NCBI GenBank assembly: GCA_000161975.1
Contig: GG688422.1
Coordinates: 493,824-557,823 of the forward strand
From: Eubacterium saphenum ATCC 49989
Lineage (GTDB): Bacteria; Bacillota; Clostridia; Peptostreptococcales; Anaerovoracaceae
DNA: 64,000 nucleotides
Direction: 5' to 3'
Part shown: one piece after another, positions 9,974-19,687 of the stretch
Numbering within the stretch: the stretch's first letter is position 1
Layout of the letters: the number at the start of each line of letters is the position of its first letter
Translations under genes and position numbers: made by a program
Notes under the pieces: generated by a model
The model's input: the letters and a program-made list of their open reading frames with translations, nothing else
What the model was told of the DNA's origin: nothing
The model's database searches: none

Positions 9974-12900
9974 CTAATCTTCCACCACTATATTGTCTTC
10001 TTTTACGATCTCTATCTCCACATCCTCATCTACAACTTCCGTAACGATATTTTTTCTTTCCTCATCTTCCATTTTTATATTTGCATCGAAAGAATAGAGG
10101 CTTTCCTTTTCTTCATCGAGCTTTCTCTTATGCTCTTCATAGGCTTCCATGAATACTTCATTCACTCCATAATCAAGGCCGATGTTTTTGTATCTCTTCA
10201 TACCTGTGCCTGCAGGAACGAGCTTTCCAACGATAACGTTTTCCTTAAGGCCTTTAAGCCTATCCTTCTTGCCCTTGGTTGCGGCATCCGTAAGCATCCT
10301 TGTGGTTTCCTGGAAGGATGCCGCTGAAAGGAATGAATCCGTTTCAAGAGATGCCTTTGTAATTCCGAGAAGCACTCGCTTTGATGTGGCCGCTTTCTTT
10401 CCTTCTTCCTTCGCTTTTTTATTTGCGTTGTTTATTTCAGAAAGTGCATACAAGCCGCCCGGCATCAAATTCGTATCTCCTGCAGTAATTACCCTTGCCT
10501 TTGATAGCATCTTGCTTACAATCACTTCTATATGCTTGTCGTTTATGTCTACACCCTGCTGCTTGTAAACCTTTTGAACTTCCTTAACGAGATAATCATA
10601 TACACCCGTTACGCCAACATGCTCTAGAATATCTTCAGGATAGAGCGGACCTTCCGTAATGTTTTGCCCGGCCTTTACTTCATCGTCTTTTTTTACGGAT
10701 AGCCTTGCGCCATAAGGAATTTCATACCTCTGTTCTTCTTCACCGCTTACGATCACCTCAAACTTGCCGTCGCCCTGCCTTAATATGTCGGTAACCTTTC
10801 CATCCGCTCTGCAGATCTCTGCAAGACCCTTAGGCTGTCTTGCTTCAAACAATTCCACTACCCTAGGAAGACCTTGGGTTATATCGCTACCCGCTACACC
10901 TCCTGTATGGAAGGTTCTCATTGTAAGCTGCGTTCCGGGCTCTCCGATAGATTGGGCAGCCATTATTCCTACAGCTTCACCTCTGTTTACCTCTTCTCCC
11001 GTTGCAAGGTTTCGTCCATAGCATTTTGCACAAACGCCTGACTTGCATTCACAGGTCATAACGGATCTTATTTTCACTCTTTCTATTCCGAGCTTTTCTA
11101 TCCTTTTCGCATCGTCATCGCTTATTTCATCATTTTTAGCGGTAATGATATTGCCGTCGCTATCCAAAATGTCTTCTGCGGCTGTTCTTCCTGTAATACG
11201 CTGAGCGAGCGGCTCTATTACCTGCTTGCCTTCTGTGAATGCTTCTACATATACGCCTTCATCCGTATTACAATCTTCCTCCGTAACGATTACGTTGTGG
11301 GAAACATCTACAAGCCTTCTTGTGAGGTATCCCGAGTCCGCCGTTCTAAGCGCCGTATCTGCAAGACCTTTTCTCGCACCGTTTGTAGATATGAAGTACT
11401 CAAGTACTGAAAGCCCTTCTCTAAAGTTTGCCTTTATAGGAATCTCTATGGTTTTACCTGTAGCATTTGCCATCAAACCACGCATTCCACCGATCTGTCT
11501 TATCTGGTTCTTGCTTCCACGGGCTCCCGAGTGCGCCATTATGTATAGGTTGTTCAGCGTCCCGAGGGAATCCATAAGAGCATCTGCGACATCGTTGGTA
11601 GCCTTATCCCAGATATTTATTACCTTTCCATATCTCTCTTCCTTTGAATATAGACCATTTTCGAATGCTTCGTCACACTTGGCAACTTCATCTTCCGCCG
11701 CATCTATTATGGTCTTCTTAGCCTCAGGTATTTCCATATCGGATATACTTATCGTAATTGCACCAAGGGTTGAATACCTAAAGCCCATTTCCTTGATATA
11801 GTCGAGCATTATAGCGGTCTTAGTATTTCCGTGCTTCTTGTAACACTTATCTATGATCTCTCTCAACTTATCCTTAGCGCATAGGAAGTCAACTTCAAGT
11901 GCATATGGATCTTCTTCACGATTCACAAATCCGAGATCCTGAGGAATCTTTTCGTTTAAAATAAACCTTCCTACTGTAGATTCTACAAGCTTTCCGCTCT
12001 TATCATCCTTATTTAGATGACGTCTTACCTTTACCTTTGCATGTATGCCCACTATGCCCTCCATGTAAGCCATGAGCATCTCTTCGTGGTCTGAGAAACA
12101 CTTGCCGTCACCCTTTTCCGCTTCAGTATCTCTTGATTCTATTCCTCCATGAGTAAGGAAGTAGCTACCCAGAATCATATCCTGAGTCGGAACGGTAATA
12201 GGTGAGCCATCCTTTGGAGCGAGAATGTTATTTGTTGAAAGCATTAAAAATCTTGCTTCCGCCTGTGCTTCAAGCGATAACGGCAGATGCACAGCCATCT
12301 GATCTCCGTCAAAGTCTGCATTAAATGCGGTACATACCAGAGGATGAAGCTTTATAGCCTTACCTTCGACCAAAACCGGTTCAAATGCCTGTATACCCAA
12401 TCTGTGAAGGGTCGGTGCTCTATTCAGCATAACAGGATGTTCTTTGATTACATCTTCCAGTACATCCCACACCGCATCATCATATTCTTCCACCATCTTC
12501 TTGGCAGATTTGATATTTATAGCAAGTCCCTCCTCTGTGAGCTTCTTCATTATAAATGTTTTGAATAGCTCCAATGCCATCATCTTAGGTAGTCCGCATT
12601 GGTAAAACTTAAGCTCGGGGCCTACCACGATTACCGATCTTCCTGAATAGTCCACACGCTTTCCAAGCAGGTTCTGTCTGAACCTCCCCTGTTTACCTTT
12701 AAGCATGTCTGAAAGCGATTTTAAAGGTCTTCCGCCTGATCCCGATACCGCTTTGCCTCTCCTGCCGTTGTCTATCAGTGAATCCACAGCCTCCTGGAGC
12801 ATCCTACGCTCATTCCTTTGAATAATGGCCGGCGCTCCCATATCTATGAACTTTGACAGTCTGTTATTTCTGTTTATCACTCTTCTATAAAGATCGTTTA

Positions 12901-13696
12901 AATCCGAGGTGGCAAACCTGCCGCCGTCGAGCTGTACCATCGGTCTCAGATCCGGTGGGATTACAGGTATAACATCGAGTATCATCCATTCAGGTTTGTT
13001 CCCTGAAGATCTGAAAGCTTCCGCAACCTCAAGCCTTCTTGCAAGCTTCGTATGCTTTTGACCGCTGGTGCCTTCTATCTCACCCTTTATTTCCTTGACT
13101 ATTTTTTCAGGATCTACATCCCTTAGCAATTCCTGAATCGCGGCTGCACCCATCTCCGCTCTAAATTTTTTCTTAGACTTTGAACCTGTAGCAGTTTCGC
13201 TGGCCGCTCTAAATTCTTCCTCGCCTATAACGTCCTTATAGTTGAGCCCTGAATCGCCGGGCTCAAGTACAACATAGCTTGCAAAATACAATACCTTCTC
13301 AAGATTCTTAGGCGGTATATCGAGTAGCAAACTCATTCTGGACGGAACACCTTTGAAATACCAAATATGTGAAACCGGCCCCGCCAGCTTGATGTGACCC
13401 ATTCTTTCACGCCTTACATCTTTCTTTGTAACTTCTACACCGCACTTATCGCAGACTATGCCTCTGTGCTCTCTCTTTTTAAACTTTCCGCAGCTACATT
13501 CGAAGTCCTTTGCAGGTCCGAATATCTTTTCACAAAAGAGTCCGTCTTTTTCCGGTTTCAGCGTTCTATAATTTATAGTCTCGGGCTTTGTAACTTCACC
13601 CCTTGACCATTCCAATATTTTTTCCTTTGATGCAAGTCCTACTCGCAGGGACTCGAATTCTTTTACCGTTTCTTTTTCCTTTTCAAATCTTGGCAT
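9974..13696 (-). CDS. rpoC: RNA polymerase subunit beta'
   Basis: The beta' subunit carries the catalytic magnesium of RNA polymerase. The 1240-residue protein has the N-terminal zinc site (Cys67, Cys69, Cys82, Cys85), the NADFDGD catalytic loop near residue 460, and the second zinc cluster CECKSGVCAKC. It ends in an acidic tail. It begins 18 bp after rpoB and is cotranscribed with it. The L7Ae-like gene often found between rpoC and rpsL in Firmicutes is absent. Confidence 0.98.
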   Translation of the reverse strand: MPRFEKEKETVKEFESLRVGLASKEKILEWSRGEVTKPETINYRTLKPEKDGLFCEKIFGPAKDFECSCGKFKKREHRGIVCDKCGVEVTKKDVRRERMGHIKLAGPVSHIWYFKGVPSRMSLLLDIPPKNLEKVLYFASYVVLEPGDSGLNYKDVIGEEEFRAASETATGSKSKKKFRAEMGAAAIQELLRDVDPEKIVKEIKGEIEGTSGQKHTKLARRLEVAEAFRSSGNKPEWMILDVIPVIPPDLRPMVQLDGGRFATSDLNDLYRRVINRNNRLSKFIDMGAPAIIQRNERRMLQEAVDSLIDNGRRGKAVSGSGGRPLKSLSDMLKGKQGRFRQNLLGKRVDYSGRSVIVVGPELKFYQCGLPKMMALELFKTFIMKKLTEEGLAINIKSAKKMVEEYDDAVWDVLEDVIKEHPVMLNRAPTLHRLGIQAFEPVLVEGKAIKLHPLVCTAFNADFDGDQMAVHLPLSLEAQAEARFLMLSTNNILAPKDGSPITVPTQDMILGSYFLTHGGIESRDTEAEKGDGKCFSDHEEMLMAYMEGIVGIHAKVKVRRHLNKDDKSGKLVESTVGRFILNEKIPQDLGFVNREEDPYALEVDFLCAKDKLREIIDKCYKKHGNTKTAIMLDYIKEMGFRYSTLGAITISISDMEIPEAKKTIIDAAEDEVAKCDEAFENGLYSKEERYGKVINIWDKATNDVADALMDSLGTLNNLYIMAHSGARGSKNQIRQIGGMRGLMANATGKTIEIPIKANFREGLSVLEYFISTNGARKGLADTALRTADSGYLTRRLVDVSHNVIVTEEDCNTDEGVYVEAFTEGKQVIEPLAQRITGRTAAEDILDSDGNIITAKNDEISDDDAKRIEKLGIERVKIRSVMTCECKSGVCAKCYGRNLATGEEVNRGEAVGIMAAQSIGEPGTQLTMRTFHTGGVAGSDITQGLPRVVELFEARQPKGLAEICRADGKVTDILRQGDGKFEVIVSGEEEQRYEIPYGARLSVKKDDEVKAGQNITEGPLYPEDILEHVGVTGVYDYLVKEVQKVYKQQGVDINDKHIEVIVSKMLSKARVITAGDTNLMPGGLYALSEINNANKKAKEEGKKAATSKRVLLGITKASLETDSFLSAASFQETTRMLTDAATKGKKDRLKGLKENVIVGKLVPAGTGMKRYKNIGLDYGVNEVFMEAYEEHKRKLDEEKESLYSFDANIKMEDEERKNIVTEVVDEDVEIEIVKEDNIVVED

Positions 13697-13714
13697 ACTG
13701 AAATCTCCTCCCTA

Positions 13715-16700
13715 CTATTCGATAATATCTTCATCTTCTTGTAATTCTTTTATTTCCAGGCCTTCCTCCGTAGCTTCCGCTTCGTCTACATCCTCTTCTT
13801 CATTTTCATATAGCTCTTCCGCTTCTTTTTCAGCCTTTTTTCTTGCTTCGTTATCCACCTTGTTTTCTATAGAGGTAAATGAACTCCTGCTTCCGGCATC
13901 TCTTATGGACACTTCATTATCCATTTCATCATACGCCTTTACGTCTATACCGAGACTCTGAAGTTCTTTCACGAGTACCCTGAAAGACTCAGGTAATCCC
14001 GGTTTTGGAATGTTGGTTCCCTTAACGATGGCCTCGTGAGTACGCACCCTTCCTTCCATATCGTCACTCTTAATGGTAAGTATCTCTTGCAATGAATGCG
14101 CCGCACCGTAGGCCTCAAGAGCCCACACTTCCATCTCTCCAAATCTTTGCCCGCCGAACTGCGCCTTACCGCCTAGCGGCTGCTGCGTTACAAGCGAATA
14201 AGGTCCCATGCTTCTTGCATGAATCTTATCATCTACGAGATGGTGAAGCTTCAGCATATACATATATCCTATTGTTACAGGGCTGTGAAATCTTTCTCCG
14301 GTTCTACCGTCTCTAAGCCATACCTTGCCGCTTTCATCATAACCGTTGCTTCCTAGAAGTTCGATGATGTCGTTTTCTGTAGCTCCATCAAATACCGGCG
14401 TGGCTATATGCCAGCCTTTTTTCTTTGCAGCAAGCCCAAGATGCACTTCAAGCACCTGTCCGACGTTCATACGGGAAGGTACGCCCAGCGGATTGAGCAT
14501 CACCTGAAGTGGAGTACCGTCCTCAAGGAAAGGCATATCTTCTTCCGGTAATATCTTGGAAATTACACCCTTGTTACCGTGCCTGCCTGCCATTTTATCG
14601 CCAACGCTTATCTTCCTCTTGGTAGCCACATAACAGCGAACCATCTTGTTTATTCCGGGTGCCAATTCATCCTTATCTCGCTCAAATGTTCTTACATCTA
14701 CAACTATTCCGTTTTCTCCGTGAGGTACCTTCTTAGATTCGTCACGAATATCTCTGGCTTTTTCACTGAATACGTGCCTCATGAGATTCTCTATAGGCGT
14801 AGGCTCGGTTTCACCCTTTGGCGTTACCCTACCTACCAGGATGTCTGAAGACGAAACCTCCGCACCTACGTGTATAATTCCATTTTCATCCAGCCTCTTT
14901 AATTTTTCTTCCGAACAATTCGGTATATCTCTTGTAATTTCCTGAGGTCCGAGCTTGGTATCCCGTGCCTCAACCTCATACTTTTCTATATGTACGGATG
15001 TAAGCACATCATTCATTATCAACTTTTCATTTAAAATGATAGCGTCCTCGTAATTATAGCCTTCCCAAGTCATAAATCCTATGAGGAGGTTCTTTCCTAA
15101 AGAAATCTCACCATTGCTCGTAGACGGTCCGTCGGCTATTACTTCGCCCGCTTCTACCTCTTCGCCAACCTTTACTATAGGTTTTTGATTTATACTTGTT
15201 CCTTGGTTTGACCTTTTAAACTTAAGTAACTTGTATTCGTCCTTCTCATTGCCTTTATTACGTTTTATGATTATTCTATCCGCATCCACATATTCAACCA
15301 CGCCGGGCTCTTTTGCGATTACCACAACACCTGAGTCCTTAGCGGCCTTGTGTTCCATTCCCGTTCCGATTATAGGTGCTTCCGTAATCAAAAGCGGCAC
15401 AGCCTGCCTCTGCATGTTTGCTCCCATGAGAGCTCTGTTTGCATCGTCATTTTCAAGGAAGGGTATCATAGCGGTAGCCACGGACACTACCTGCTTTGGA
15501 GATACGTCCATGTAATCTACATTGTCTCTATCCTCAAGGTCTATTTCGCCGTTTGCGCTTCTCGCTGCAACCTTTTTATTTACAAATTTACCCTTGCTGT
15601 CAAGCGGTTCATTTGCCTGAGCTATGATTACTTCTTCTTCCTGGTCTGCCGATATATACTCTATCTTGTCCGTTACTTCGCCCTTGCCTTTTTTTACAAC
15701 CCTGTATGGAGTTTCGATAAATCCATATTTGTTGATTATCGCATAGGTGGTGAGCGAACCGATAAGACCGATGTTTGGCCCTTCAGGCGTTTCTATCGGA
15801 CACATTCTCCCGTAATGAGAATAGTGAACGTCCCTTACCTCAAATCCGGCTCTGTCCCTCGACAATCCTCCGGGTCCCAATGCTGAAAGCCTTCGCTTGT
15901 GGGTAATCTCGGCAAGCGGGTTGTTTTGATCCATAAACTGCGAAAGCTGCGAGCTTCCAAAAAACTCTCTTATTACAGCCGTTACAGGTTTAATGTTTAT
16001 GAGCTTATTCGGCTTTATCTTATCTTCATCGCTCGTGGTCATACGCTCTCTTACAGTTCTTTCCATTCTTGCAATTCCCACTCTGAACTGATTCTGTAAA
16101 AGCTCGCCTACCGTCCTGAGTCTTCTGTTTCCTAGATGGTCTATGTCGTCGAGCTTTCCTATGCCGTGATCAAGCCCTAGTATATAGCTGACGGATGCGA
16201 GGATATCACCAGACATAAGCTGCCTTGGTGCGAGCACCCGCTTATAATCTTTGAATATCTCAAACACCTTTTCTTTATTCTTCTTGGTGAGGTTATCTAA
16301 TTTTATTCCCTTAAGCTCATCTTCTACCAGCTCCTGAAACGCAGGATAGTAAACACCTTCTCCGAGTCCGAGTTCATCCGCCTCATCTTCTGTCATATCA
16401 ACATGAGTCGTAATATTTACGAATTGATTTCCCACAACGGCTACAACATCTTCGCTGTCAGGAAGGCTCACCTTTACGGAAAACACACCTGCATTTTGAA
16501 TCTCCAATGCCTTTTCTTTGCTTATCTCCTGACCGCTTTCAAGCAATATTTCTCCGGTATCAGGCGCTATGACATCTTCATGCGCAATAGTGCCTACAAC
16601 TCTATCTGCAATGCCGAGCTTTTTGTTTATCTTATACCTTCCTACCTTCGCAAGATCATACCTGCTAGGGTCGAAATACGTGCTCTCGAATAAACTCGTA

Positions 16701-17455
16701 GCACTCTCTTCCGTTGCAGCTTCTCCCGGCCTCATCTTTCTGTATATAGCCTTGATTGCCTCGTTCTTGTTTCTTGTTTCATCCTTTTCCAGCGTGTTTA
16801 AAAGCCTTTTATCCTCTCCAAACATGCCGAGAATTTCCTTATCGGATTCATAACCTATGGCCCTTAAAAGAGCAGTCATAGGAAGTTTCCTGTTTCTGTC
16901 TATCTTTACATACAATATCTTGGAAGAATCCGTTACATATTCAAGCCAAGCTCCTCTATTAGGTATCACCGTCAAGTTATAAAGCGTGGTATTTGACTTA
17001 TCGAGCTCTGATGCAAAATACGCTCCGGGGCTTCTAACAAGCTGTGTTACAACTACTCTTTCCGCTCCGTTGTATATGAATGTACCTTTATCCGTCATCA
17101 AAGGGAAGTTGCCTAAGAAGACTTCCTCGCCCTTCTCCATTATTTCATTTGTCTTTTTATCTACAAGCCTTACCTTTACATATATAGCGGCTTCATAAGT
17201 TTTGTCTCTTTCCTTGCATTCCTGCTCGTCGTATTTTGAATTTTTATCTATCCTGTATGAATCAAAATATAATTCCAGATTGCCGGGATGATCTACGATT
17301 GGAGAAAAGTCCTCAAATATCTCTTGTAAGCCCTTCTCCAAAAACCACTTATACGAATCTGTTTGGATTTGTATCAAATTCGGCATTTCAGACTTTTCGT
17401 TAATCTTTGAAAAGGTCTGTCTTTCGCGTCTTCCCAGAGTTATTGGCTTTGGCAT
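13715..17455 (-). CDS. rpoB: RNA polymerase subunit beta
   Basis: The beta subunit forms half of the RNA polymerase active-site cleft and is the target of rifamycins. The 1246-residue protein is complete. The rifampicin region (about residues 498-545, containing GSSQLSQFMDQNNPLAE and THKRRLSALGPGG) has the usual sensitive residues. The C-terminus has a long acidic extension of roughly 40 residues rich in Glu and Asp. GAGGGAG precedes the ATG. Upstream lies a cell division gene rather than rplL, so rpoB depends on its own promoter. Confidence 0.98.
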   Translation of the reverse strand: MPKPITLGRRERQTFSKINEKSEMPNLIQIQTDSYKWFLEKGLQEIFEDFSPIVDHPGNLELYFDSYRIDKNSKYDEQECKERDKTYEAAIYVKVRLVDKKTNEIMEKGEEVFLGNFPLMTDKGTFIYNGAERVVVTQLVRSPGAYFASELDKSNTTLYNLTVIPNRGAWLEYVTDSSKILYVKIDRNRKLPMTALLRAIGYESDKEILGMFGEDKRLLNTLEKDETRNKNEAIKAIYRKMRPGEAATEESATSLFESTYFDPSRYDLAKVGRYKINKKLGIADRVVGTIAHEDVIAPDTGEILLESGQEISKEKALEIQNAGVFSVKVSLPDSEDVVAVVGNQFVNITTHVDMTEDEADELGLGEGVYYPAFQELVEDELKGIKLDNLTKKNKEKVFEIFKDYKRVLAPRQLMSGDILASVSYILGLDHGIGKLDDIDHLGNRRLRTVGELLQNQFRVGIARMERTVRERMTTSDEDKIKPNKLINIKPVTAVIREFFGSSQLSQFMDQNNPLAEITHKRRLSALGPGGLSRDRAGFEVRDVHYSHYGRMCPIETPEGPNIGLIGSLTTYAIINKYGFIETPYRVVKKGKGEVTDKIEYISADQEEEVIIAQANEPLDSKGKFVNKKVAARSANGEIDLEDRDNVDYMDVSPKQVVSVATAMIPFLENDDANRALMGANMQRQAVPLLITEAPIIGTGMEHKAAKDSGVVVIAKEPGVVEYVDADRIIIKRNKGNEKDEYKLLKFKRSNQGTSINQKPIVKVGEEVEAGEVIADGPSTSNGEISLGKNLLIGFMTWEGYNYEDAIILNEKLIMNDVLTSVHIEKYEVEARDTKLGPQEITRDIPNCSEEKLKRLDENGIIHVGAEVSSSDILVGRVTPKGETEPTPIENLMRHVFSEKARDIRDESKKVPHGENGIVVDVRTFERDKDELAPGINKMVRCYVATKRKISVGDKMAGRHGNKGVISKILPEEDMPFLEDGTPLQVMLNPLGVPSRMNVGQVLEVHLGLAAKKKGWHIATPVFDGATENDIIELLGSNGYDESGKVWLRDGRTGERFHSPVTIGYMYMLKLHHLVDDKIHARSMGPYSLVTQQPLGGKAQFGGQRFGEMEVWALEAYGAAHSLQEILTIKSDDMEGRVRTHEAIVKGTNIPKPGLPESFRVLVKELQSLGIDVKAYDEMDNEVSIRDAGSRSSFTSIENKVDNEARKKAEKEAEELYENEEEDVDEAEATEEGLEIKELQEDEDIIE

Positions 17456-17499
17456 ATTTATACTCCCTCTTCTTTAAAATAATCTTTCCGCAGACGACC

Positions 17500-17508
17500 A
17501 TTATATCA
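17500..17508 (-). promoter_or_regulatory. Extended -10 promoter of rpoBC
   Basis: The minus strand has TGATATAAT here: a consensus TATAAT (17500-17505) with the TG dinucleotide of an extended -10 element one base upstream. No good -35 hexamer is found at 16-18 bp. It lies about 45 bp before the rpoB start codon. Confidence 0.65.
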
Positions 17509-17563
17509 CAAATTCAACGTCTTTTGTTTAAAATGAGGGCGTTTTTTTGTTATGCTTCGCTTT

Positions 17564-18436
17564 TTATTCTTTGACCTTTACTTCTTTATATGTTTGCGGG
17601 CTGTAAACGGAATATTCATTATCACTCAAGATTATGGTCCCTTCCATCTTCTTCTTTTTGTATAGGTCAAACAATATTTTAGAAAGTTTTTTGCTTTTTG
17701 CCGCCTTGACAACAGCTTTGATTTCCCCTTTTATAACGAGTTTGTCGTTGACGTAGGCTATAAGGTTTCCCTTATCCAAGTCAATTTTCTTATAAAAGAT
17801 ATTTCCGATTTTCATACTCGATAGGATATCCAAGAGCTCCTTCCTTTCTATCTTATCTTTAAGCCCTATATATCTTCCTACTTTCTGATCGTCATTTATA
17901 AGACTCTTTGAAATCTCCGTGAAATTCTTTCTGGGAGAGCTTTTCTCAAGTATCACCCCATCTTCCGCCATGAGGTAGTACTTCTTCTTCCTTCGAAGAG
18001 AATTGCTATTTGTTTTCTCAGGTAGCGCCAATATCGGCTCCCTCTCCTTTATTTTGATGGTGAGCTCATCCGGATATTTTTTTATTATCTCTATGCTTTT
18101 TAAATACACATCATTTTTAAATCCGGATAAAAAATCTTCCTTTTTTAGAAAAACCAAGCTTGTGCCCTCGGTAATCCCTGCCGCTCTGCAGATATCAGCC
18201 TTCTTTATGACAGAACCGCCCTTGAAATTAACGGTTTTTACGTAGAATTTTGAAGAGCGCAAAAAGAAAAAAACACCTACGGCAAGCACAAACGTAAGAA
18301 GTACGGCAAGGGAAATCTTCCTTCGCCTCTTGGCTCTTGCCTTTCTAAGCCTTATTTTCTTTTGTATTTCCAGTATTTTTTCGTAGGCCTCAGCCTCGTT
18401 ATCGTTATATTCCTCTCTGGTGTAATCGTCAAGCAA
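17564..18436 (-). CDS. divIB: Cell division protein FtsQ/DivIB
   Basis: DivIB/FtsQ is a bitopic divisome protein that acts outside the membrane with FtsL and FtsB/DivIC. The 290-residue product has a charged cytoplasmic N-terminus (1-40), one membrane helix (about 41-59), and a POTRA domain (about 64-135) with VKTVNFKG and the YPDELTIKIKEREP signature, followed by a beta domain and a short basic tail. It is the last gene of the cluster that starts with the MreB-like gene, 15 bp after hpt. It is isolated from the usual mur/fts cluster in this window. Confidence 0.88.
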   Translation of the reverse strand: MLDDYTREEYNDNEAEAYEKILEIQKKIRLRKARAKRRRKISLAVLLTFVLAVGVFFFLRSSKFYVKTVNFKGGSVIKKADICRAAGITEGTSLVFLKKEDFLSGFKNDVYLKSIEIIKKYPDELTIKIKEREPILALPEKTNSNSLRRKKKYYLMAEDGVILEKSSPRKNFTEISKSLINDDQKVGRYIGLKDKIERKELLDILSSMKIGNIFYKKIDLDKGNLIAYVNDKLVIKGEIKAVVKAAKSKKLSKILFDLYKKKKMEGTIILSDNEYSVYSPQTYKEVKVKE

Positions 18437-18451
18437 ATTATATCTCCTAAT

Positions 18452-18964
18452 TTATAGTTCTTTTATATACGGAAGATTGCGATATTTTTGAGCATAATCA
18501 AGACCGTAACCCACTATGAATACATCATCCACTTCAAAGCCCTTATAATCAATATCCACAAGAGTTTTCCTGCCTTCCGGCTTATCAAGCAACGTGCAAA
18601 TGCTGATGGATTTCGGATTCATGTTTTTAAGATAGCTTTTAAGATAAGCGAGCGTTGTTCCTGAGTCAACTATATCTTCGACTATTATGACATCTTTGTC
18701 CTCTATCGCTATATCGATGTCTTTAATTATCTTAACCACGCCGGACGATTGTTTTTCATCGCCGTAGCTGCTTATCGCCATAAAATCTATGGCAAGATCC
18801 AAGTCTATCCTCTTCATGAGGTCTGCCATCCACATCACGGATCCCTTGAGTATTCCTACAAGTATTATGTCTTTTCCTTGAAAGTCCTCAGTAATCTCCG
18901 CTCCTATTTCCTTTGCCTTTTTAAAAATTTGTTCTTCAGTAATGAGTACCTTCTCATCGCTCAT
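18452..18964 (-). CDS. hpt: Hypoxanthine phosphoribosyltransferase
   Basis: This enzyme makes IMP or GMP from hypoxanthine or guanine and PRPP in purine salvage. The 170-residue protein has the PRPP loop VIIVEDIVDSGTT (92-104), the LKGS loop near residue 40, and the C-terminal FIVGYGLDYAQKYRNLP signature. I chose the ATG at 18964, six bases after GGAGG, rather than the GTG just before it. It lies between engB and divIB in a run of closely spaced genes. Confidence 0.95.
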   Translation of the reverse strand: MSDEKVLITEEQIFKKAKEIGAEITEDFQGKDIILVGILKGSVMWMADLMKRIDLDLAIDFMAISSYGDEKQSSGVVKIIKDIDIAIEDKDVIIVEDIVDSGTTLAYLKSYLKNMNPKSISICTLLDKPEGRKTLVDIDYKGFEVDDVFIVGYGLDYAQKYRNLPYIKEL

Positions 18965-19027
18965 CACTCACCTCCATTTTATATCTTCAAAAGAAATTTA
19001 AATCGTTCTCCTCATATCATTTCTTTA

Positions 19028-19645
19028 TTAAATTTCATGTTTCAATTCATGCGCATCAGTTATTTTTATAAGTTCATTCATGAGTTCTTCCTTGCCTTGC
19101 CTCTTAAGCGCCGATACCGGTATGAACCTTACTCCATTTATATCATATTCATTTGACAGTATTTTTTTTACTATGCCGAGCTTTTTATTCACCTGCGATT
19201 TAGGTATTTTATCCGCCTTGGTGAGCACCACCGTTTTAAGCAAATTCATCTCTTTAAGATAGAGGCAAAGTTGCCTGTCTAAATCGGTAGGATCATGCCT
19301 GATATCTATGAGCGATGTTACGGCTATGAGGTTCCCTCGCTTCTCTATGTATGTCTCTATCAGTTTTGCCCATTTTTCCATCTCACTTCGAGGCGCCCTT
19401 GCAAATCCATATCCCGGTAAATCTACAATTCTGAAAGCATCATCCACATTATAAAAATTTATGGTGCGGGTTTTACCCGGTTTGCTGCTTATCTTTGCAA
19501 GACTCTTCCTGCCCGTAAGCATATTTAACAGCGATGACTTACCTACGTTGGAACGTCCTGCAAAAGCAATTTCGGGAAGGGTCTCATCCGGAAACTGATC
19601 TACCCTGCCACACACAGCCTCAAGCGAAACATTATTTATATTCAT
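19028..19645 (-). CDS. engB: Ribosome biogenesis GTPase EngB (YsxC)
   Basis: EngB is an essential TrmE-Era-like GTPase needed for late assembly of the 50S subunit. The 205-residue protein shows GRSNVGKS (30-37), DLPGYG (75-80) and TKAD (142-145). It lies 42 bp after clpX, an association common in Firmicutes, and 60 bp before hpt. Confidence 0.95.
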   Translation of the reverse strand: MNINNVSLEAVCGRVDQFPDETLPEIAFAGRSNVGKSSLLNMLTGRKSLAKISSKPGKTRTINFYNVDDAFRIVDLPGYGFARAPRSEMEKWAKLIETYIEKRGNLIAVTSLIDIRHDPTDLDRQLCLYLKEMNLLKTVVLTKADKIPKSQVNKKLGIVKKILSNEYDINGVRFIPVSALKRQGKEELMNELIKITDAHELKHEI

Positions 19646-19687
19646 GAATTCTCACCAACTACGCACAAGATAGATGTTTGCATGGAC

